DNA of 64,000 nucleotides from Agromyces albus (GTDB lineage Bacteria > Actinomycetota > Actinomycetes > Actinomycetales > Microbacteriaceae): assembly GCF_030815405.1 (NCBI RefSeq), contig NZ_JAUSWX010000001.1, positions 3,162,001-3,226,000 of the forward strand, read 5' to 3'. Numbering within the stretch: the first letter of the stretch is position 1; the number at the start of each line of letters is the position of its first letter. Shown here piece by piece: positions 45,636-54,980 of this stretch. The notes beneath the pieces were generated by a model, which was not told the DNA's origin, ran no database searches, and saw nothing but the letters and a program-made list of their open reading frames with translations. Position numbers and translations under genes: made by a program.

Positions 45636-46949
45636 ATGTCGAACTACCTCCTCTGCGCGAATCCCATCCAAGGTCACGCCGCCCCCATCATCGCCATCGC
45701 CCGTGACCTCGTCGCACGCGGACACGACGTCACCGTGCTCACCGGGTCGCGCTTCCGCGATGCGGTCGAGGCGGCCGGCGCCGCACATCGCACGCTCGGC
45801 GGAATCGCCGACTTCGATGACCGCGTCATCCAGGATCACCTGCCCGACCGCGACCGGTACCGCGGCATCGCCAAGCTGCAATACGACATCCAGACGATCT
45901 TCATCAAGACCGTCCCCGACCAGACCCGCGCGGTCGAGGCCGCCGTGGCCGAGCTCGCACCCGACGCGATCCTCGTCGAGGCCGCGTTCGCCGGCATCAT
46001 CCCGTTGCTGCTCGACGGACGGGCGAACCGTCCGGCGGTGCTCGCCGTCGGCGTGGTGCCGCTCAGCCAGGCGAGCGTCGATGCGGCACCGTACGGCCTC
46101 GGGCTCGCGCCCAAGCCGGGCGCCTTCGGGCGCGCGCGCAACCGAGTGCTCAACCTGCTCGTGCAGAAGGTGATCTTCCGCCAGACGCAGCGGCTCGCGA
46201 ACGAGACGATGGTGGCCCTCGGGCGCCCGAAGCTCCACGAGTTCATCCTCGACCAGTCGCGGCTCTTCGACCGCTTCCTGCAGCTCTCGCCGTCGGAGTT
46301 CGAGTACCCGCGCAGCGATCTCTCCTCGAACCTCCGCTTCGTCGGCACCGTACTGCCGCCCGCTCCCGTCGCGGGCCCGCTGCCCGCCTGGTGGTCGGAG
46401 CTCGACGGCGAACGCCCCGTCGTGCACGTCACGCAGGGCACGATCGACAACAAGGACTTCGACCGCCTCGTGCGCCCGACCCTCGACGCCCTCGCCGACC
46501 TCGATGTGCTCGTCGTGGTCGCCACCGGCGGCCGTCCCGTCGAGGAGCTCGGCGAGCTGCCCGGGAACGCCCGCGCGGCGGAGTTCCTCCCCTACGACCT
46601 GCTGTTCCCCAAGACCGACGTGTTCGTCACGAACGCGGGCTTCGGCGGCACGCAGTACGCGCTCAGCCACGGTGTTCCGCTCGTCACCGCGGGCGAGACC
46701 GAGGACAAGCCTGAGGTCTCCATGCGCGCCGAGTACATCGGCGTCGGCGTGAACCTCAAGACCGGCACGCCGAAGGCTGCGGCGATCCGCGCCGGGGTCG
46801 AGCGGGTGCTCGGCGACCCGGGGTTCCGCGAGCGGGCGGTCGCCCTCGCGGCCCGCATCGAGGAGTACGACACGTTCGGCGAGATCGAGGCCGAGCTCGA
46901 GTCGGCGGTGCGCTCGGCGCGGTTGCAGCTCGAGGCCCCGGCCGGCTGA
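45636..46949 (+). CDS. GT1-family glycosyltransferase (MGT/UGT-like)
   Basis: A 437-residue GT-B enzyme. The N-terminal acceptor domain begins NYLLCANPIQGHAAPIIAIA with DLVARGHDVTVLTG. The C-terminal donor domain has VVHVTQGTIDNKDF, AAEFLPYDLLFPKTDVFVTN and AGFGGTQYALSHGVPLV, the UDP-sugar binding region. Such enzymes glycosylate macrolides, flavonoids or lipids, often for detoxification. ATG 45636 was preferred since GGAAG is placed well upstream of it and the family start begins there. Confidence 0.9.
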   Translation: MSNYLLCANPIQGHAAPIIAIARDLVARGHDVTVLTGSRFRDAVEAAGAAHRTLGGIADFDDRVIQDHLPDRDRYRGIAKLQYDIQTIFIKTVPDQTRAVEAAVAELAPDAILVEAAFAGIIPLLLDGRANRPAVLAVGVVPLSQASVDAAPYGLGLAPKPGAFGRARNRVLNLLVQKVIFRQTQRLANETMVALGRPKLHEFILDQSRLFDRFLQLSPSEFEYPRSDLSSNLRFVGTVLPPAPVAGPLPAWWSELDGERPVVHVTQGTIDNKDFDRLVRPTLDALADLDVLVVVATGGRPVEELGELPGNARAAEFLPYDLLFPKTDVFVTNAGFGGTQYALSHGVPLVTAGETEDKPEVSMRAEYIGVGVNLKTGTPKAAAIRAGVERVLGDPGFRERAVALAARIEEYDTFGEIEAELESAVRSARLQLEAPAG

Positions 46950-47002
46950 ACGGCGGCGCACGGCGGCGCACGGGGGCCGGGTCGCTTGGGTGGGTGGGAA
47001 AG

Positions 47003-47018
47003 CTTAGGCTGGCCTAAG
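47003..47018. promoter_or_regulatory. palindrome overlapping the -10 of the ECF operon
   Basis: CTTAGGC-TG-GCCTAAG, perfect 7-bp arms. The left arm contains TAGGCT, a good -10. The arms resemble part of the DtxR/IdeR iron box (TTAGG...CCTAA) but with a 4-base instead of the usual 9-base spacer, so the regulator is uncertain. Confidence 0.6.
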
Positions 47019-47068
47019 AACACGGATGCCGCGTTGCGGGCCGTCCGCCACCTCGACCCAGGCCGCCC

Positions 47069-48835
47069 ATGCCCCCTGCACCGCTCCTCGAGCTCGACCG
47101 CGTGAGCATCCGACACGAGGGCGCCGTGCGCGCCACACCGGTCGACGTGTCGTTCTCGGTCGCACCGGGCGAGGTCGTGCTCATCCTCGGACCGAGCGGA
47201 TGCGGCAAGTCCACCCTCACCCTCGCGATGAACGGCCTCGTGCCGCACGCCGTGCCCGCCGAGCTGCACGGGCGGGTGACGCTCGCGGGGCTCGACACGC
47301 GTGAGCGTCCGGTGGGCGCGCTCAGCGAGCACGTCGCGATGGTGTTCCAGGACCCCGACGCGCAGATCGTCACGGGCTCGGTGCTCGACGAGGTGTGTTT
47401 CGCACCCGAGAATCAGCTCGTCGCGGCATCCGAGGTGCTCGAACGCGCCGAGCGCGCCCTGCGGCACGTTGGCCTCTGGGAGCGGCGCTTCGACAACCCC
47501 GACCGTCTCTCGGGCGGTGGCCGCCAGCGGCTCGCCATCGCGTGCGCCCTCGCGATGCAGGCCCCGCTCATCGTGCTCGACGAGCCGACCGCGAACCTCG
47601 ACCCCGCCGGCATCGACGAGGTGTACGCGGTGCTCCGCGGCCTCGCGCGCGAGCACGGCCACGCGATCGTGCTCGTCGAGCACAACCTCGACGCCGTCGT
47701 CGACCTCGTCGACCGGGTCGTGGTGCTCGACGCCGCGGGCGCGCTCGTGATCGACGGGCCCGCGCACGAGGTGGTGCAGGGCCGCGCCGACGAGCTGCTC
47801 GAGCTCGGCGTGTGGCTGCCCGTCTCGACCCTCGCCGCGCTGCGGCTGCGGTCGGCCGGCGTGCGGATGTCGCCGCTGCCGCTCACGCCGGCCGAGCTCG
47901 CCGCGGCACTCGACGCGAACGACGTGCTGCCGCCACCCCTCGACGACGGGCGCGACGGGCGCGACGGGCGCGACGCCCCGACCGGGGCCGACGCCCTGAC
48001 CGGAGCCGATACTGCCGTATCCGTGCGACACCTCACGGTGCGCCGCGGCGGCCGTCGCGGACCCGAGGTCGTGCACGACGTGCACCTCGACGTCGCCAGG
48101 GGCGATTTCCTCGCGATCGTCGGCGCGAACGGCGCCGGCAAGACGACCCTGCTGCAGGCGATCGCGGGCGTGATCCCTCCCCCACGGGGCACCGTCGACC
48201 TCGGCGGGGTCGACCCCGCGCGGGCCGACGCGCGCACCCTCGCCCGGTCGATCGGATTCGTGTTCCAGAACCCCGAGCACCAGTTCATCACGCACTCCGC
48301 CGCCGAGGAGCTCGAGCACGGGCTGCGCCTGCAGGGCGTCGGCCAGGCCGAGCGGGCGGCACGCGTGACCGAGCTGCTCGAGCGATTCGGGCTCGAGGAG
48401 CTGCGGCAGCAGCATCCGTTCCTGCTCTCGGGCGGGCAGAAGCGCCGACTCTCGGTGGGCACCGCTCTCGTCGCCGGCGCGCCGGTGCTGGCGCTCGACG
48501 AGCCGACCTTCGGGCAGGACCGCGGGCGAGCCGCCGAACTCATCGACATGCTCGCGGAGCTGAACCGCGATGGCACGACGGTCATCATCGTCACGCACGA
48601 CCTGCAGCTCGTCGCCGATTCGGCGAGTCACGTCGCCGTCATGCGCGACGGCCGGGTGATCGGCACGGGCCGCACCGCCGACGTGCTCGCCGGTCCGCTG
48701 CTCGGCGAGGCCGGGCTCACGCCGCCGCCGCTCGCACGGGCGACACGGTTGCTCGAGCGGCATCCCGAGTGGCAGGGCGTCGCACGACTCGACCAGCTGC
48801 CGGGCTCGCCGGTGCGGGTGCGGGTGCGCGCATGA
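47069..48835 (+). CDS. ECF transporter fused double ATPase (EcfA1-EcfA2/YkoD-like)
   Basis: A 588-residue protein made of two ABC ATPase domains. The first has Walker A GPSGCGKST and VFQDPDAQIVTG, signature LSGGGRQRLAIA; the second has GANGAGKTT, VFQNPEHQFITHS and LSGGQKRRLSVG. A linker at about residues 285-315 contains DGRDGRDGRD. Both nucleotide sites look intact. It powers an energy-coupling-factor importer with EcfT, to which it is joined by an ATGA overlap. The missing S component leaves the vitamin or metal substrate open; the TG-centred palindrome upstream hints at metal control. Confidence 0.9.
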   Translation: MPPAPLLELDRVSIRHEGAVRATPVDVSFSVAPGEVVLILGPSGCGKSTLTLAMNGLVPHAVPAELHGRVTLAGLDTRERPVGALSEHVAMVFQDPDAQIVTGSVLDEVCFAPENQLVAASEVLERAERALRHVGLWERRFDNPDRLSGGGRQRLAIACALAMQAPLIVLDEPTANLDPAGIDEVYAVLRGLAREHGHAIVLVEHNLDAVVDLVDRVVVLDAAGALVIDGPAHEVVQGRADELLELGVWLPVSTLAALRLRSAGVRMSPLPLTPAELAAALDANDVLPPPLDDGRDGRDGRDAPTGADALTGADTAVSVRHLTVRRGGRRGPEVVHDVHLDVARGDFLAIVGANGAGKTTLLQAIAGVIPPPRGTVDLGGVDPARADARTLARSIGFVFQNPEHQFITHSAAEELEHGLRLQGVGQAERAARVTELLERFGLEELRQQHPFLLSGGQKRRLSVGTALVAGAPVLALDEPTFGQDRGRAAELIDMLAELNRDGTTVIIVTHDLQLVADSASHVAVMRDGRVIGTGRTADVLAGPLLGEAGLTPPPLARATRLLERHPEWQGVARLDQLPGSPVRVRVRA

Positions 48836-49749
48836 CGGCGGGATCCGCGGAGCGCACTGGCCGTGGCGGCTCGTCCTCGACGGGAGGCTCGCCCGCGGCT
48901 CCCGTCTCCGCAGCGGCATCCGGCGGCCGGCCCGACCCCTTCGCCCCGGCGGCACCTGCGCCCGCGTGGCGATTCCTGCACCACCTCAATCCGCTCGCGA
49001 AGGTGCTCGCGCCGGTGCCCGTGATGGTGCTCATCGCCTTCTCGCGGGGCATCCCGGTGCCGCTCGTGTTCGCGATCTTCGCGATCGCGCTGCTCCTCGT
49101 CGGCGCACGGCTCTCACGCGGGGCCCTGCTGCTCGTGCTCGTGGCGATCCCGGTCGTGACGCTCCTCGTCGGCGTGAGCTTCGGCATCTGGATCGACCCG
49201 GGCCGCATCGGCGCCCACGATCCCGGCGCCGGCGCCGTGCTCCTCCAGCTCGGCGACCTCCGGTTCACGCTCGCCGCCTACCTGCTCGGTCTCGCCACCG
49301 CGCTGCGACTCGCGAGCATCGCCCTGCTCGCGCTCGCCGCCGGGTTCACGACGACCGGGCCCGACCTTGTGCGCGCCATGGTGCAGAACCTCCGCGTGCC
49401 CTACCGAATCGGCTACACCGTGCTCGCGTCCTACCGCTTCGCGCCGCGCTTCGGCCACGAGCTCGAGGTCATCAGGGCTGCACACCGGGTGCGCGGAACG
49501 GATGCCGGGCGCGGGCCCATCGCAGCCCTCTGGCGCGCGATCGGCTACGCCGTGCCCCTGCTCGCGAGCGCCATCCGGCATGCCGAGCGCGTCGCCCTCG
49601 CGATGGACGCCCGCGCGTTCGGCGCGCACCCGACCCGCACCGAACGACACCGCATGCCCTGGCGCGTTCGCGACACCGTGTTCGTCGGGTGCTTCCTCGC
49701 GGCGAGCGCGGTGCTCACGTGGTGGGCGTGGGGCCTGAGCGTCGGATAG
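48832..49749 (+). CDS. ecfT: ECF transporter transmembrane component EcfT
   Basis: A 305-residue protein with a 45-residue Ser/Gly/Pro/Ala-rich N-terminal tail, then about five or six membrane segments (LAKVLAPVPVMVLIAFSRGI first). The coupling-helix motifs expected in EcfT are seen as HRVRGT and MDARAFGAHP. It scaffolds the ATPases and an S component that is not encoded in this window. The ATG overlaps the ATPase TGA. Confidence 0.9.
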   Translation: MTAGSAERTGRGGSSSTGGSPAAPVSAAASGGRPDPFAPAAPAPAWRFLHHLNPLAKVLAPVPVMVLIAFSRGIPVPLVFAIFAIALLLVGARLSRGALLLVLVAIPVVTLLVGVSFGIWIDPGRIGAHDPGAGAVLLQLGDLRFTLAAYLLGLATALRLASIALLALAAGFTTTGPDLVRAMVQNLRVPYRIGYTVLASYRFAPRFGHELEVIRAAHRVRGTDAGRGPIAALWRAIGYAVPLLASAIRHAERVALAMDARAFGAHPTRTERHRMPWRVRDTVFVGCFLAASAVLTWWAWGLSVG

Positions 49750-49937
49750 CCGCACGGCGGCGAAGCCGAACCGCGTGTGGCCTCCATACGCGGCCTCTTA
49801 CGTTGGCCGCTACTCGAGCACCGGGGCGTTCCCCGCCGCATGACCATGCAGAACTCAGGAGATTCGGGTTCATGTCGGCTGATACGGCGGATATGACGCG
49901 ATATCCCCTGCATTTCAACCCAATGGGCGACGGCGAA

Positions 49938-49965
49938 GGGCCGGGCGGCGAACGCCACCCGGCCC
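49938..49965 (-). terminator. terminator of the FKBP gene
   Basis: GGGCCGGGCGGCG pairs with CGCCACCCGGCCC (one G-T/C-A position), a near-perfect 13-bp stem just past the FKBP stop. The rest of 49750-49984 shows no supported gene. Confidence 0.75.
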
Positions 49966-49984
49966 CTCACTTCTCGCGTGCGGG

Positions 49985-50944
49985 CTACTCGGCCGGCGCG
50001 GTGCCCTCGATCTCGACGAGGAACACGAGCGTCTGCGCGCCGAGCTCGTGCGCAGCGGCATCCGTTCCGTAGCCGTACTCCGGCGGGATGGTCACGATGA
50101 GCTTCGTGCCGACCTTCTGGCCGACGAGCGCGGCTCCGAAGCCCTGGATGACGCCGTCGGTCGGGAACGTCGCCGGCTCGCCGCCGTAGCTCTGGTCGAA
50201 GATCTCACCGGTCTCCCAGCTCGTGCCCTGGTATTGCACGGTCACGTTGTCGCCGGTGCCGACCGTGTCGCCGTCGCCCTCTTCGAGCACTTTCAGCAGG
50301 AGCGCAGTGGGCGGAGCAGAGTCGGGCAGCGTGACCGTGGGCGCTTCGCCCTCGGCGCCGAACTTCACCTCGGGCGGGTTCTCCGTCCACTCGCCGGGCT
50401 TGAGCGGCTCCTGCACCTCGACGACGTCGACGACGATGACGATCGTCTCGCCGCCGGCGATGCCGATCGACTCGTTGCCCTCGTCGCCGTACAGCGTCGA
50501 GGCCGGCGCCACCGTCACGGTGCGCGAGCCGATCGGTACGCAGTCGATGCCGGCGAGGAACGCCTCGAAGAGGTTGGGGTCGCCCACCGTGATGGTAGTG
50601 GGCTGCGAGAAGACGCGCTCACCCGTGGTGCCCGAGAACGCGCTGATGACCGCGTTGATCGGGTCGCCGGGCGCCGACTCGTCGCCGTCGCCCTCGATGG
50701 CGACCGATCGCTCGAGCGACTCCGCCTCGAGCGGCGCCGTGAATGTCGCGGTCGGCGCCTCGGCGAACGCGCCCTCGACCGTGACGCCGTCACTCAGCTC
50801 GCCCGACGAGAGCTCCATGCACTCGGCGGTGGCATCTGGCGTTTCGGTCGGCTCAGGCTCGGGGCTGCCGGCACAACCGGCGAGGAAGAGGGCTGCGGTG
50901 GCGGCGAGCGCGACGGGCGCGGCGCGGCGCAGGACACGATTCAT
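49985..50944 (-). CDS. FKBP-type peptidyl-prolyl isomerase lipoprotein
   Basis: A 319-residue lipoprotein with a signal peptide and lipobox LAGC near residue 24, followed by a Pro/Glu/Thr linker. Residues about 215-315 form an FKBP domain (VTVQYQGTSWETGEIFDQSY, VIQGFGAALVGQKVGTKLIVTIPPEYGYG, TLVFLVEIE). The middle part (residues 60-190) may be a second, degenerate FKBP-like domain, with IAGGETIVIVVDVVEVQ as its last strand. It probably helps fold proteins outside the membrane. Confidence 0.92.
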   Translation of the reverse strand: MNRVLRRAAPVALAATAALFLAGCAGSPEPEPTETPDATAECMELSSGELSDGVTVEGAFAEAPTATFTAPLEAESLERSVAIEGDGDESAPGDPINAVISAFSGTTGERVFSQPTTITVGDPNLFEAFLAGIDCVPIGSRTVTVAPASTLYGDEGNESIGIAGGETIVIVVDVVEVQEPLKPGEWTENPPEVKFGAEGEAPTVTLPDSAPPTALLLKVLEEGDGDTVGTGDNVTVQYQGTSWETGEIFDQSYGGEPATFPTDGVIQGFGAALVGQKVGTKLIVTIPPEYGYGTDAAAHELGAQTLVFLVEIEGTAPAE

Positions 50945-51043
50945 AGGGGAGGATCTCGTTTCGATCGGGAAAGACACGTCTCCCCAGTCTGCACGTTCCC
51001 GGCTTTCGATTGCCTGAATCCCCGATTCTCGGCCGATCAGGGA

Positions 51044-51049
51044 CACAAT
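51044..51049 (+). promoter_or_regulatory. -10 box for leaderless methyltransferase
   Basis: CACAAT, six bases, then ATG 51056. A weaker match than the TANNNT boxes elsewhere. Confidence 0.4.
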
Positions 51050-51055
51050 GGGCAG

Positions 51056-51886
51056 ATGGGGGAGACAACTGGGGTGCCCGATTTCGCGGAAGGGTTCGCC
51101 GCTGCGGCGGCCTCCTTCGCGGAGATCGACGACGCGCTCTGGAATCCGATCTCCACCGCCGCCGTGTTGCGGTCGCACCCGCAGTTCGGCGAGCGCGTGC
51201 TCGACGCGTGCTGCGGTGACGGGGCATCCGCGGTGCCGACCGCCGAACTCGTGGGCACCGGGGGCCTCGTCGATGCGGTCGACTTCGCCGAGGGGCTCAT
51301 CGAGCTCGCCCGGGAGCGAGTGGGAGAGCGGATGCCGCAGCTGCGCTTCCACGTCGCCGACGTCACGACGTGGGAGACCACGGGGTACGACGTCGTGCAG
51401 TGCGTGCTCGGCATCCTGTTCTTCGACGACCTCGACGCGGGCACCCGCCACCTCATCGGGTGCGCTCGGCCTGGCGGCCGGGTTGCGATCACGGTGTGGG
51501 CAGCCGGAGCGATGGAACCGCTCGCCGAGGTGCTGACATCGGCATTGCCCGAGGGCGTGGCATCCGAGCTCGGCGACCTGCGCTCGCCCGCGATCGACGT
51601 TGCGAGCACCCCCGGGAGCCTCGCACACTGGCTCACCGGCCTCGGGCTCGCGCAGGTGCGGGCCGAGGCGGTGCAACGCCATCTCGACCTCACGCCCGAG
51701 CTCGCATGGGGGCTCGTCGAGGGCACGGGCCTTCGCCTCGCGCTCGGCGACCTCGACGACGAGGCCGTGGCGGGCGTGCGCGAGCGCTACCTCGCGGCCC
51801 TCGAGGAGCGCGACGTGCAGACCGTCGACGTCACGACGCTCATCGCGGTGGGCCGCCGCCCGTCTCCCCCGCCGACGGCCGAGTAG
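51056..51886 (+). CDS. SAM-dependent methyltransferase, class I
   Basis: A 276-residue protein with SAM motif I VLDACCGDGASAVPTAEL, acidic loop VDAVDFAEGLIELA, motif II FHVADVTTW and CARPGGRVAITVWAAG, close to the UbiE/type-11 methyltransferase group. The substrate is unknown. Its TAG is immediately adjacent (no spacer) to the stop of the convergent sulfurtransferase gene. Confidence 0.87.
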   Translation: MGETTGVPDFAEGFAAAAASFAEIDDALWNPISTAAVLRSHPQFGERVLDACCGDGASAVPTAELVGTGGLVDAVDFAEGLIELARERVGERMPQLRFHVADVTTWETTGYDVVQCVLGILFFDDLDAGTRHLIGCARPGGRVAITVWAAGAMEPLAEVLTSALPEGVASELGDLRSPAIDVASTPGSLAHWLTGLGLAQVRAEAVQRHLDLTPELAWGLVEGTGLRLALGDLDDEAVAGVRERYLAALEERDVQTVDVTTLIAVGRRPSPPPTAE

Positions 51887-52738
51887 CTACTTCACGGCCA
51901 ATCCGGCTTCGGCTCCCGTCGCGACGGGCCGTGCCCAGTCGTTCGACCACTGGCTCCACGAGCCCGGGAAGAGTGCTGCGTCGATGCCGGCGATCGCGAG
52001 GGCCGCGACCTGGTGCGCTGCCGTGACGCCCGAGCCGCAGTAGGCGGCGACCGGCGCGCCGCCGTGCACGCCGAGCGCGGCGAAGCGTTCACGCAACTCG
52101 CGCGGCGTGCGGAATCGGCCCTCGGCGTCGAGATTGGCCGAGGTGGGCGCCGACACTGCGCCCGGGATGTGTCCGGCGCGCGGGTCGATCGGCTCGACCT
52201 CGCCCCGATACCGTTCAGCGGCCCGCGAGTCGAGCAGCACGCCCTCGGCCGGAATGCCGGCGGCCCCGTCGATGTCGACGACGGGCATCGAGCCGAAGTG
52301 CGCGGTGGCGTCGCCCGGCTCGGGCTTCGTCTCGCCGGTCTCCAGCGGATGCCCCGCTGCACGCCACCCCGCGAGCGCGCCGTCGAGCATCCGCACGTCG
52401 GCCACGCCCGCGTGCTTCAGCAGCCACCACGCACGAGCGGCGGATTGGTTGCCGAGGTCGTCGGTGACCACGACCGTGTCGCCGTCGCGAAGCCCCCAGC
52501 GCCGCATCGCCGCGGTGAGCGCACCTTCGCCGGGCAGCGGATGCCGCCCCTCACCCTGCACGTCGTGGTCGGCGAGCTCGCGATCGAGGTCGACGTAGAC
52601 GGCGCCCGGGATGTGCCCTGCGCGGAACGCCTCGCTCCCGTCGGGCTGGGCGAGCGTCCAGCGCACGTCGAGCACCACGGTACGTTCACCCGACAAGAGT
52701 CGTGCGGCGAGTTCGTCTGCGGAGATGAGGATCGACAT
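51887..52738 (-). CDS. sseA: thiosulfate/3-mercaptopyruvate sulfurtransferase
   Basis: A 283-residue two-domain rhodanese. The N-terminal domain (VVLDVRWTL, FRAGHIPGAVYVDLD) is inactive; the C-terminal domain has the catalytic Cys234 in AAYCGSGVTAAH. The CGSGV loop is the form shared by mercaptopyruvate sulfurtransferases. CAAGAT six bases before the ATG may be a weak leaderless -10. Confidence 0.9.
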   Translation of the reverse strand: MSILISADELAARLLSGERTVVLDVRWTLAQPDGSEAFRAGHIPGAVYVDLDRELADHDVQGEGRHPLPGEGALTAAMRRWGLRDGDTVVVTDDLGNQSAARAWWLLKHAGVADVRMLDGALAGWRAAGHPLETGETKPEPGDATAHFGSMPVVDIDGAAGIPAEGVLLDSRAAERYRGEVEPIDPRAGHIPGAVSAPTSANLDAEGRFRTPRELRERFAALGVHGGAPVAAYCGSGVTAAHQVAALAIAGIDAALFPGSWSQWSNDWARPVATGAEAGLAVK

Positions 52739-52818
52739 GGCTCCATCTTGCCCCGCCCGGCAGTCAAGCCGCTTGCGGATGCCGCGTGGCGCAACGTATC
52801 GTCGTGTCTGTCGAAATA

Positions 52819-52836
52819 GTGACCGAATGGTCGGTC
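52819..52836 (+). promoter_or_regulatory. operator-like palindrome upstream of the liv operon
   Basis: TGACCGA-ATGG-TCGGTCA, perfect 7-bp arms, 59 bp before the binding-protein start. The pattern is TetR-like; no regulator gene is nearby. Confidence 0.65.
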
Positions 52837-52894
52837 ATGAAGTGGCACCTACTCAGCGACGAGGACCCCGTCAGGGCTCAAAGGAGAGTTCATC

Positions 52895-54097
52895 ATGAAC
52901 CGTGCACGACGCCGCCGACTGCTCGTTCCCGCCGCGGTCGCGGCATCCATCGCCCTCGCCCTCACCGGTTGCAACGCGGCAAACTTCGGCGGCGGCGACG
53001 ACGGTGGCGGAGACGGCGCCACCGAAGAGGGCCCCATCAAGATCGGTGCCGTGCTCGACATCACGGGTGTCGGGGCGAACCTCGGCGTCCCCGAGCAGAA
53101 CACGCTGAACATGCTCGCCGACCAGCTCAACGAAGACGGCGGCATCAACGGCCGCGAGGTCGAGCTCTTCATCGAGGACAACCAGTCGACCGAAGACGGG
53201 GCTGCGCGCGCCACGACCCAGCTCATCGAGAATGAGCAGGTCGACCTCATCATCGGCGCCTCGCGCACCGGCCCCAGCCTCGCGATGCGCCCGCTCGTGG
53301 AGGCGGCCCAGATGCCAACGATCTCGGTCGCGGCCAACGCGGCCATCGTCGACGGCTCGGAGTGGGTCTTCAAGACGGCGCAGAACGACATCGTGGTGCT
53401 CGAGCGGATCCTCGACGACGCCGAGTCGAAGGGCTACACGAAGATCGCACTCGCCCGTGACGCCACCGGTTTCGGCGAGGGCATTGCCGACATCATCACG
53501 GAGCTCGGCGCCGAGCGGGGCATCACGCTCACGGCAACCGAGGCGTTCGAGCCGAGCGCGACCGACTTCACGGCGCAGATGACGAATCTCCGTGCCGCCG
53601 ACGCCGACGCCGTCATCATCTGGGGCATCACGCCGTCGGCCGGGCTCGCGCAGGCCGCGTACGTGCAGATCGGCGTGAACAAGCCGGTCTACCAGTCCCA
53701 CGGTGTCGCGAACGCCGCGTTCTTCGAGGCGGCCGGCCCCGCCGCCGAGGGCGTACTCGCGCCGATGGGCCGCCTGCTCGTCGCCGACCAGCTCGAGGCC
53801 GACGACCCGCAGAAGGAGGTCATCGACCAGTTCATCGCCGACTACACCGAGGCCTACGACGCTCCCCCGTCGAGCTTCGCCGGCCACGCGTACGATGCAT
53901 GGAAGATCGGCGTCGCCGCGATCGAGGAAGCCGGCACCGACCCCGAGGCGCTCCGCGACGCGATCGAGGCGACGAGCGACTTCGTCGGCATCTCGGGCGT
54001 CTTCACGATGACCCCCGACAACCACTCGGGCCTCACCGCCGACGCGCTCATCATGGCGATCGCCGAGGGCGGCCGCTGGAACCTCTACGAAGAGTGA
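52895..54097 (+). CDS. branched-chain amino-acid-type ABC binding lipoprotein
   Basis: A 400-residue periplasmic-binding protein of the LivK type (peripla_BP_6). A signal peptide ends with lipobox LTGC at about residue 25, followed by a Gly/Asp-rich spacer. IKIGAVLDITGVGANLGVPEQN and LADQLNEDGGINGREVEL are family hallmarks. The ATG follows AAAGGAG. It is the first gene of a four-gene importer operon; the ligand may be branched-chain amino acids, urea or another small amide. Confidence 0.92.
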   Translation: MNRARRRRLLVPAAVAASIALALTGCNAANFGGGDDGGGDGATEEGPIKIGAVLDITGVGANLGVPEQNTLNMLADQLNEDGGINGREVELFIEDNQSTEDGAARATTQLIENEQVDLIIGASRTGPSLAMRPLVEAAQMPTISVAANAAIVDGSEWVFKTAQNDIVVLERILDDAESKGYTKIALARDATGFGEGIADIITELGAERGITLTATEAFEPSATDFTAQMTNLRAADADAVIIWGITPSAGLAQAAYVQIGVNKPVYQSHGVANAAFFEAAGPAAEGVLAPMGRLLVADQLEADDPQKEVIDQFIADYTEAYDAPPSSFAGHAYDAWKIGVAAIEEAGTDPEALRDAIEATSDFVGISGVFTMTPDNHSGLTADALIMAIAEGGRWNLYEE

Positions 54098-54110
54098 GCG
54101 GCGGCATCCG

Positions 54111-54980
54111 TTGACCGACTTCCTCCAGCTGACGGCGGCAGGGTTGTCGCAGGGCTCCGTGTACGCCCTGCTCGCCGTCGGCCTCATCGCCACCTACACG
54201 GTGCGACACGTCGTGAACATCGCGCAGGGCGACTTCGCGACGCTCGCGGGCCTCGGCAGCATCTCGCTCGTGACCGCCGGGCTGCCGCTGCCCGTCGCGA
54301 TCCTCGTCGCCCTCATCTCGGTGACGCTCGCCTCGGTGCTCATCGAACGGCTCGTGATCGCGCGGGTGAAGAACCTCACGACGCTCGTGTCGATCATCCT
54401 CACGCTCGGGGTCTCGACGCTGCTGCAGGCGATCATGCTGCTCGTGTGGGGCGCGGAGGCCCGGCGCCTGCCGCCGTTCCCCGGCAACGACCTCAACCTC
54501 GGCGGCGTCAGCATCCGCTCGCAGGAGCTGTGGATGCTGGGCGCACTCGTGATCGTGGGCGGCGGCATCCTGCTGTTCTACGAGAAGACCCGCTGGGGCA
54601 AGGCGCTGCGCGCGAGTGCCGAGCAACCCGTTGCGGCGCGCATCGTCGGTATCTCGCCGGCCGTGGCATCCGTGCTCGCCTTCGCCATCGCCGGGTTCGC
54701 CGGTGCCGCGGCCGGTGTCGTGAGCTCGCCCATCTACCTCTCCATCTGGTCGGGCGGCCTGCTGCTCGGGCTCAAGGGCTTCGTCGCCGCCGTGCTCGGC
54801 GGGCTCGTGTCGTTCCGCGCGGCGATCGTCGGGGCGCTGCTGCTCGGCGTGCTCGAGTCGTACGTCGCGGGCTACGTGGCCTCGGGGTGGAAGGACGCCG
54901 TGGCGTTCTTCATCCTCATCATCGTGCTCATCATCCGGCCGGCCGGTCTCATGCTGCGCCCCGAAGCCGTGAGGGTCTGA
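54111..54980 (+). CDS. livH: branched-chain amino-acid ABC permease LivH
   Basis: A 289-residue permease with eight or so helices (LSQGSVYALLAVGLIATYTVRHVVNIAQGD is partly the family start, GLKGFVAAVLGGL a later signature). The only in-frame start near the front is TTG 54111, after GAGCGGCGG. Its stop TGA overlaps the next ATG by one base (TGATG). Confidence 0.92.
   Translation: MTDFLQLTAAGLSQGSVYALLAVGLIATYTVRHVVNIAQGDFATLAGLGSISLVTAGLPLPVAILVALISVTLASVLIERLVIARVKNLTTLVSIILTLGVSTLLQAIMLLVWGAEARRLPPFPGNDLNLGGVSIRSQELWMLGALVIVGGGILLFYEKTRWGKALRASAEQPVAARIVGISPAVASVLAFAIAGFAGAAAGVVSSPIYLSIWSGGLLLGLKGFVAAVLGGLVSFRAAIVGALLLGVLESYVAGYVASGWKDAVAFFILIIVLIIRPAGLMLRPEAVRV

Noticed and set aside
46950..47068. 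Possible TPP riboswitch before the ECF operon
   Set aside because: No CUGAGA-type conserved segments or expected helices; only the palindrome over the -10 is convincing.
49872..50072. Small open frame after ecfT beginning MSADTADMTR
   Set aside because: It runs through the FKBP terminator and into the antisense of the FKBP gene, with no family features.
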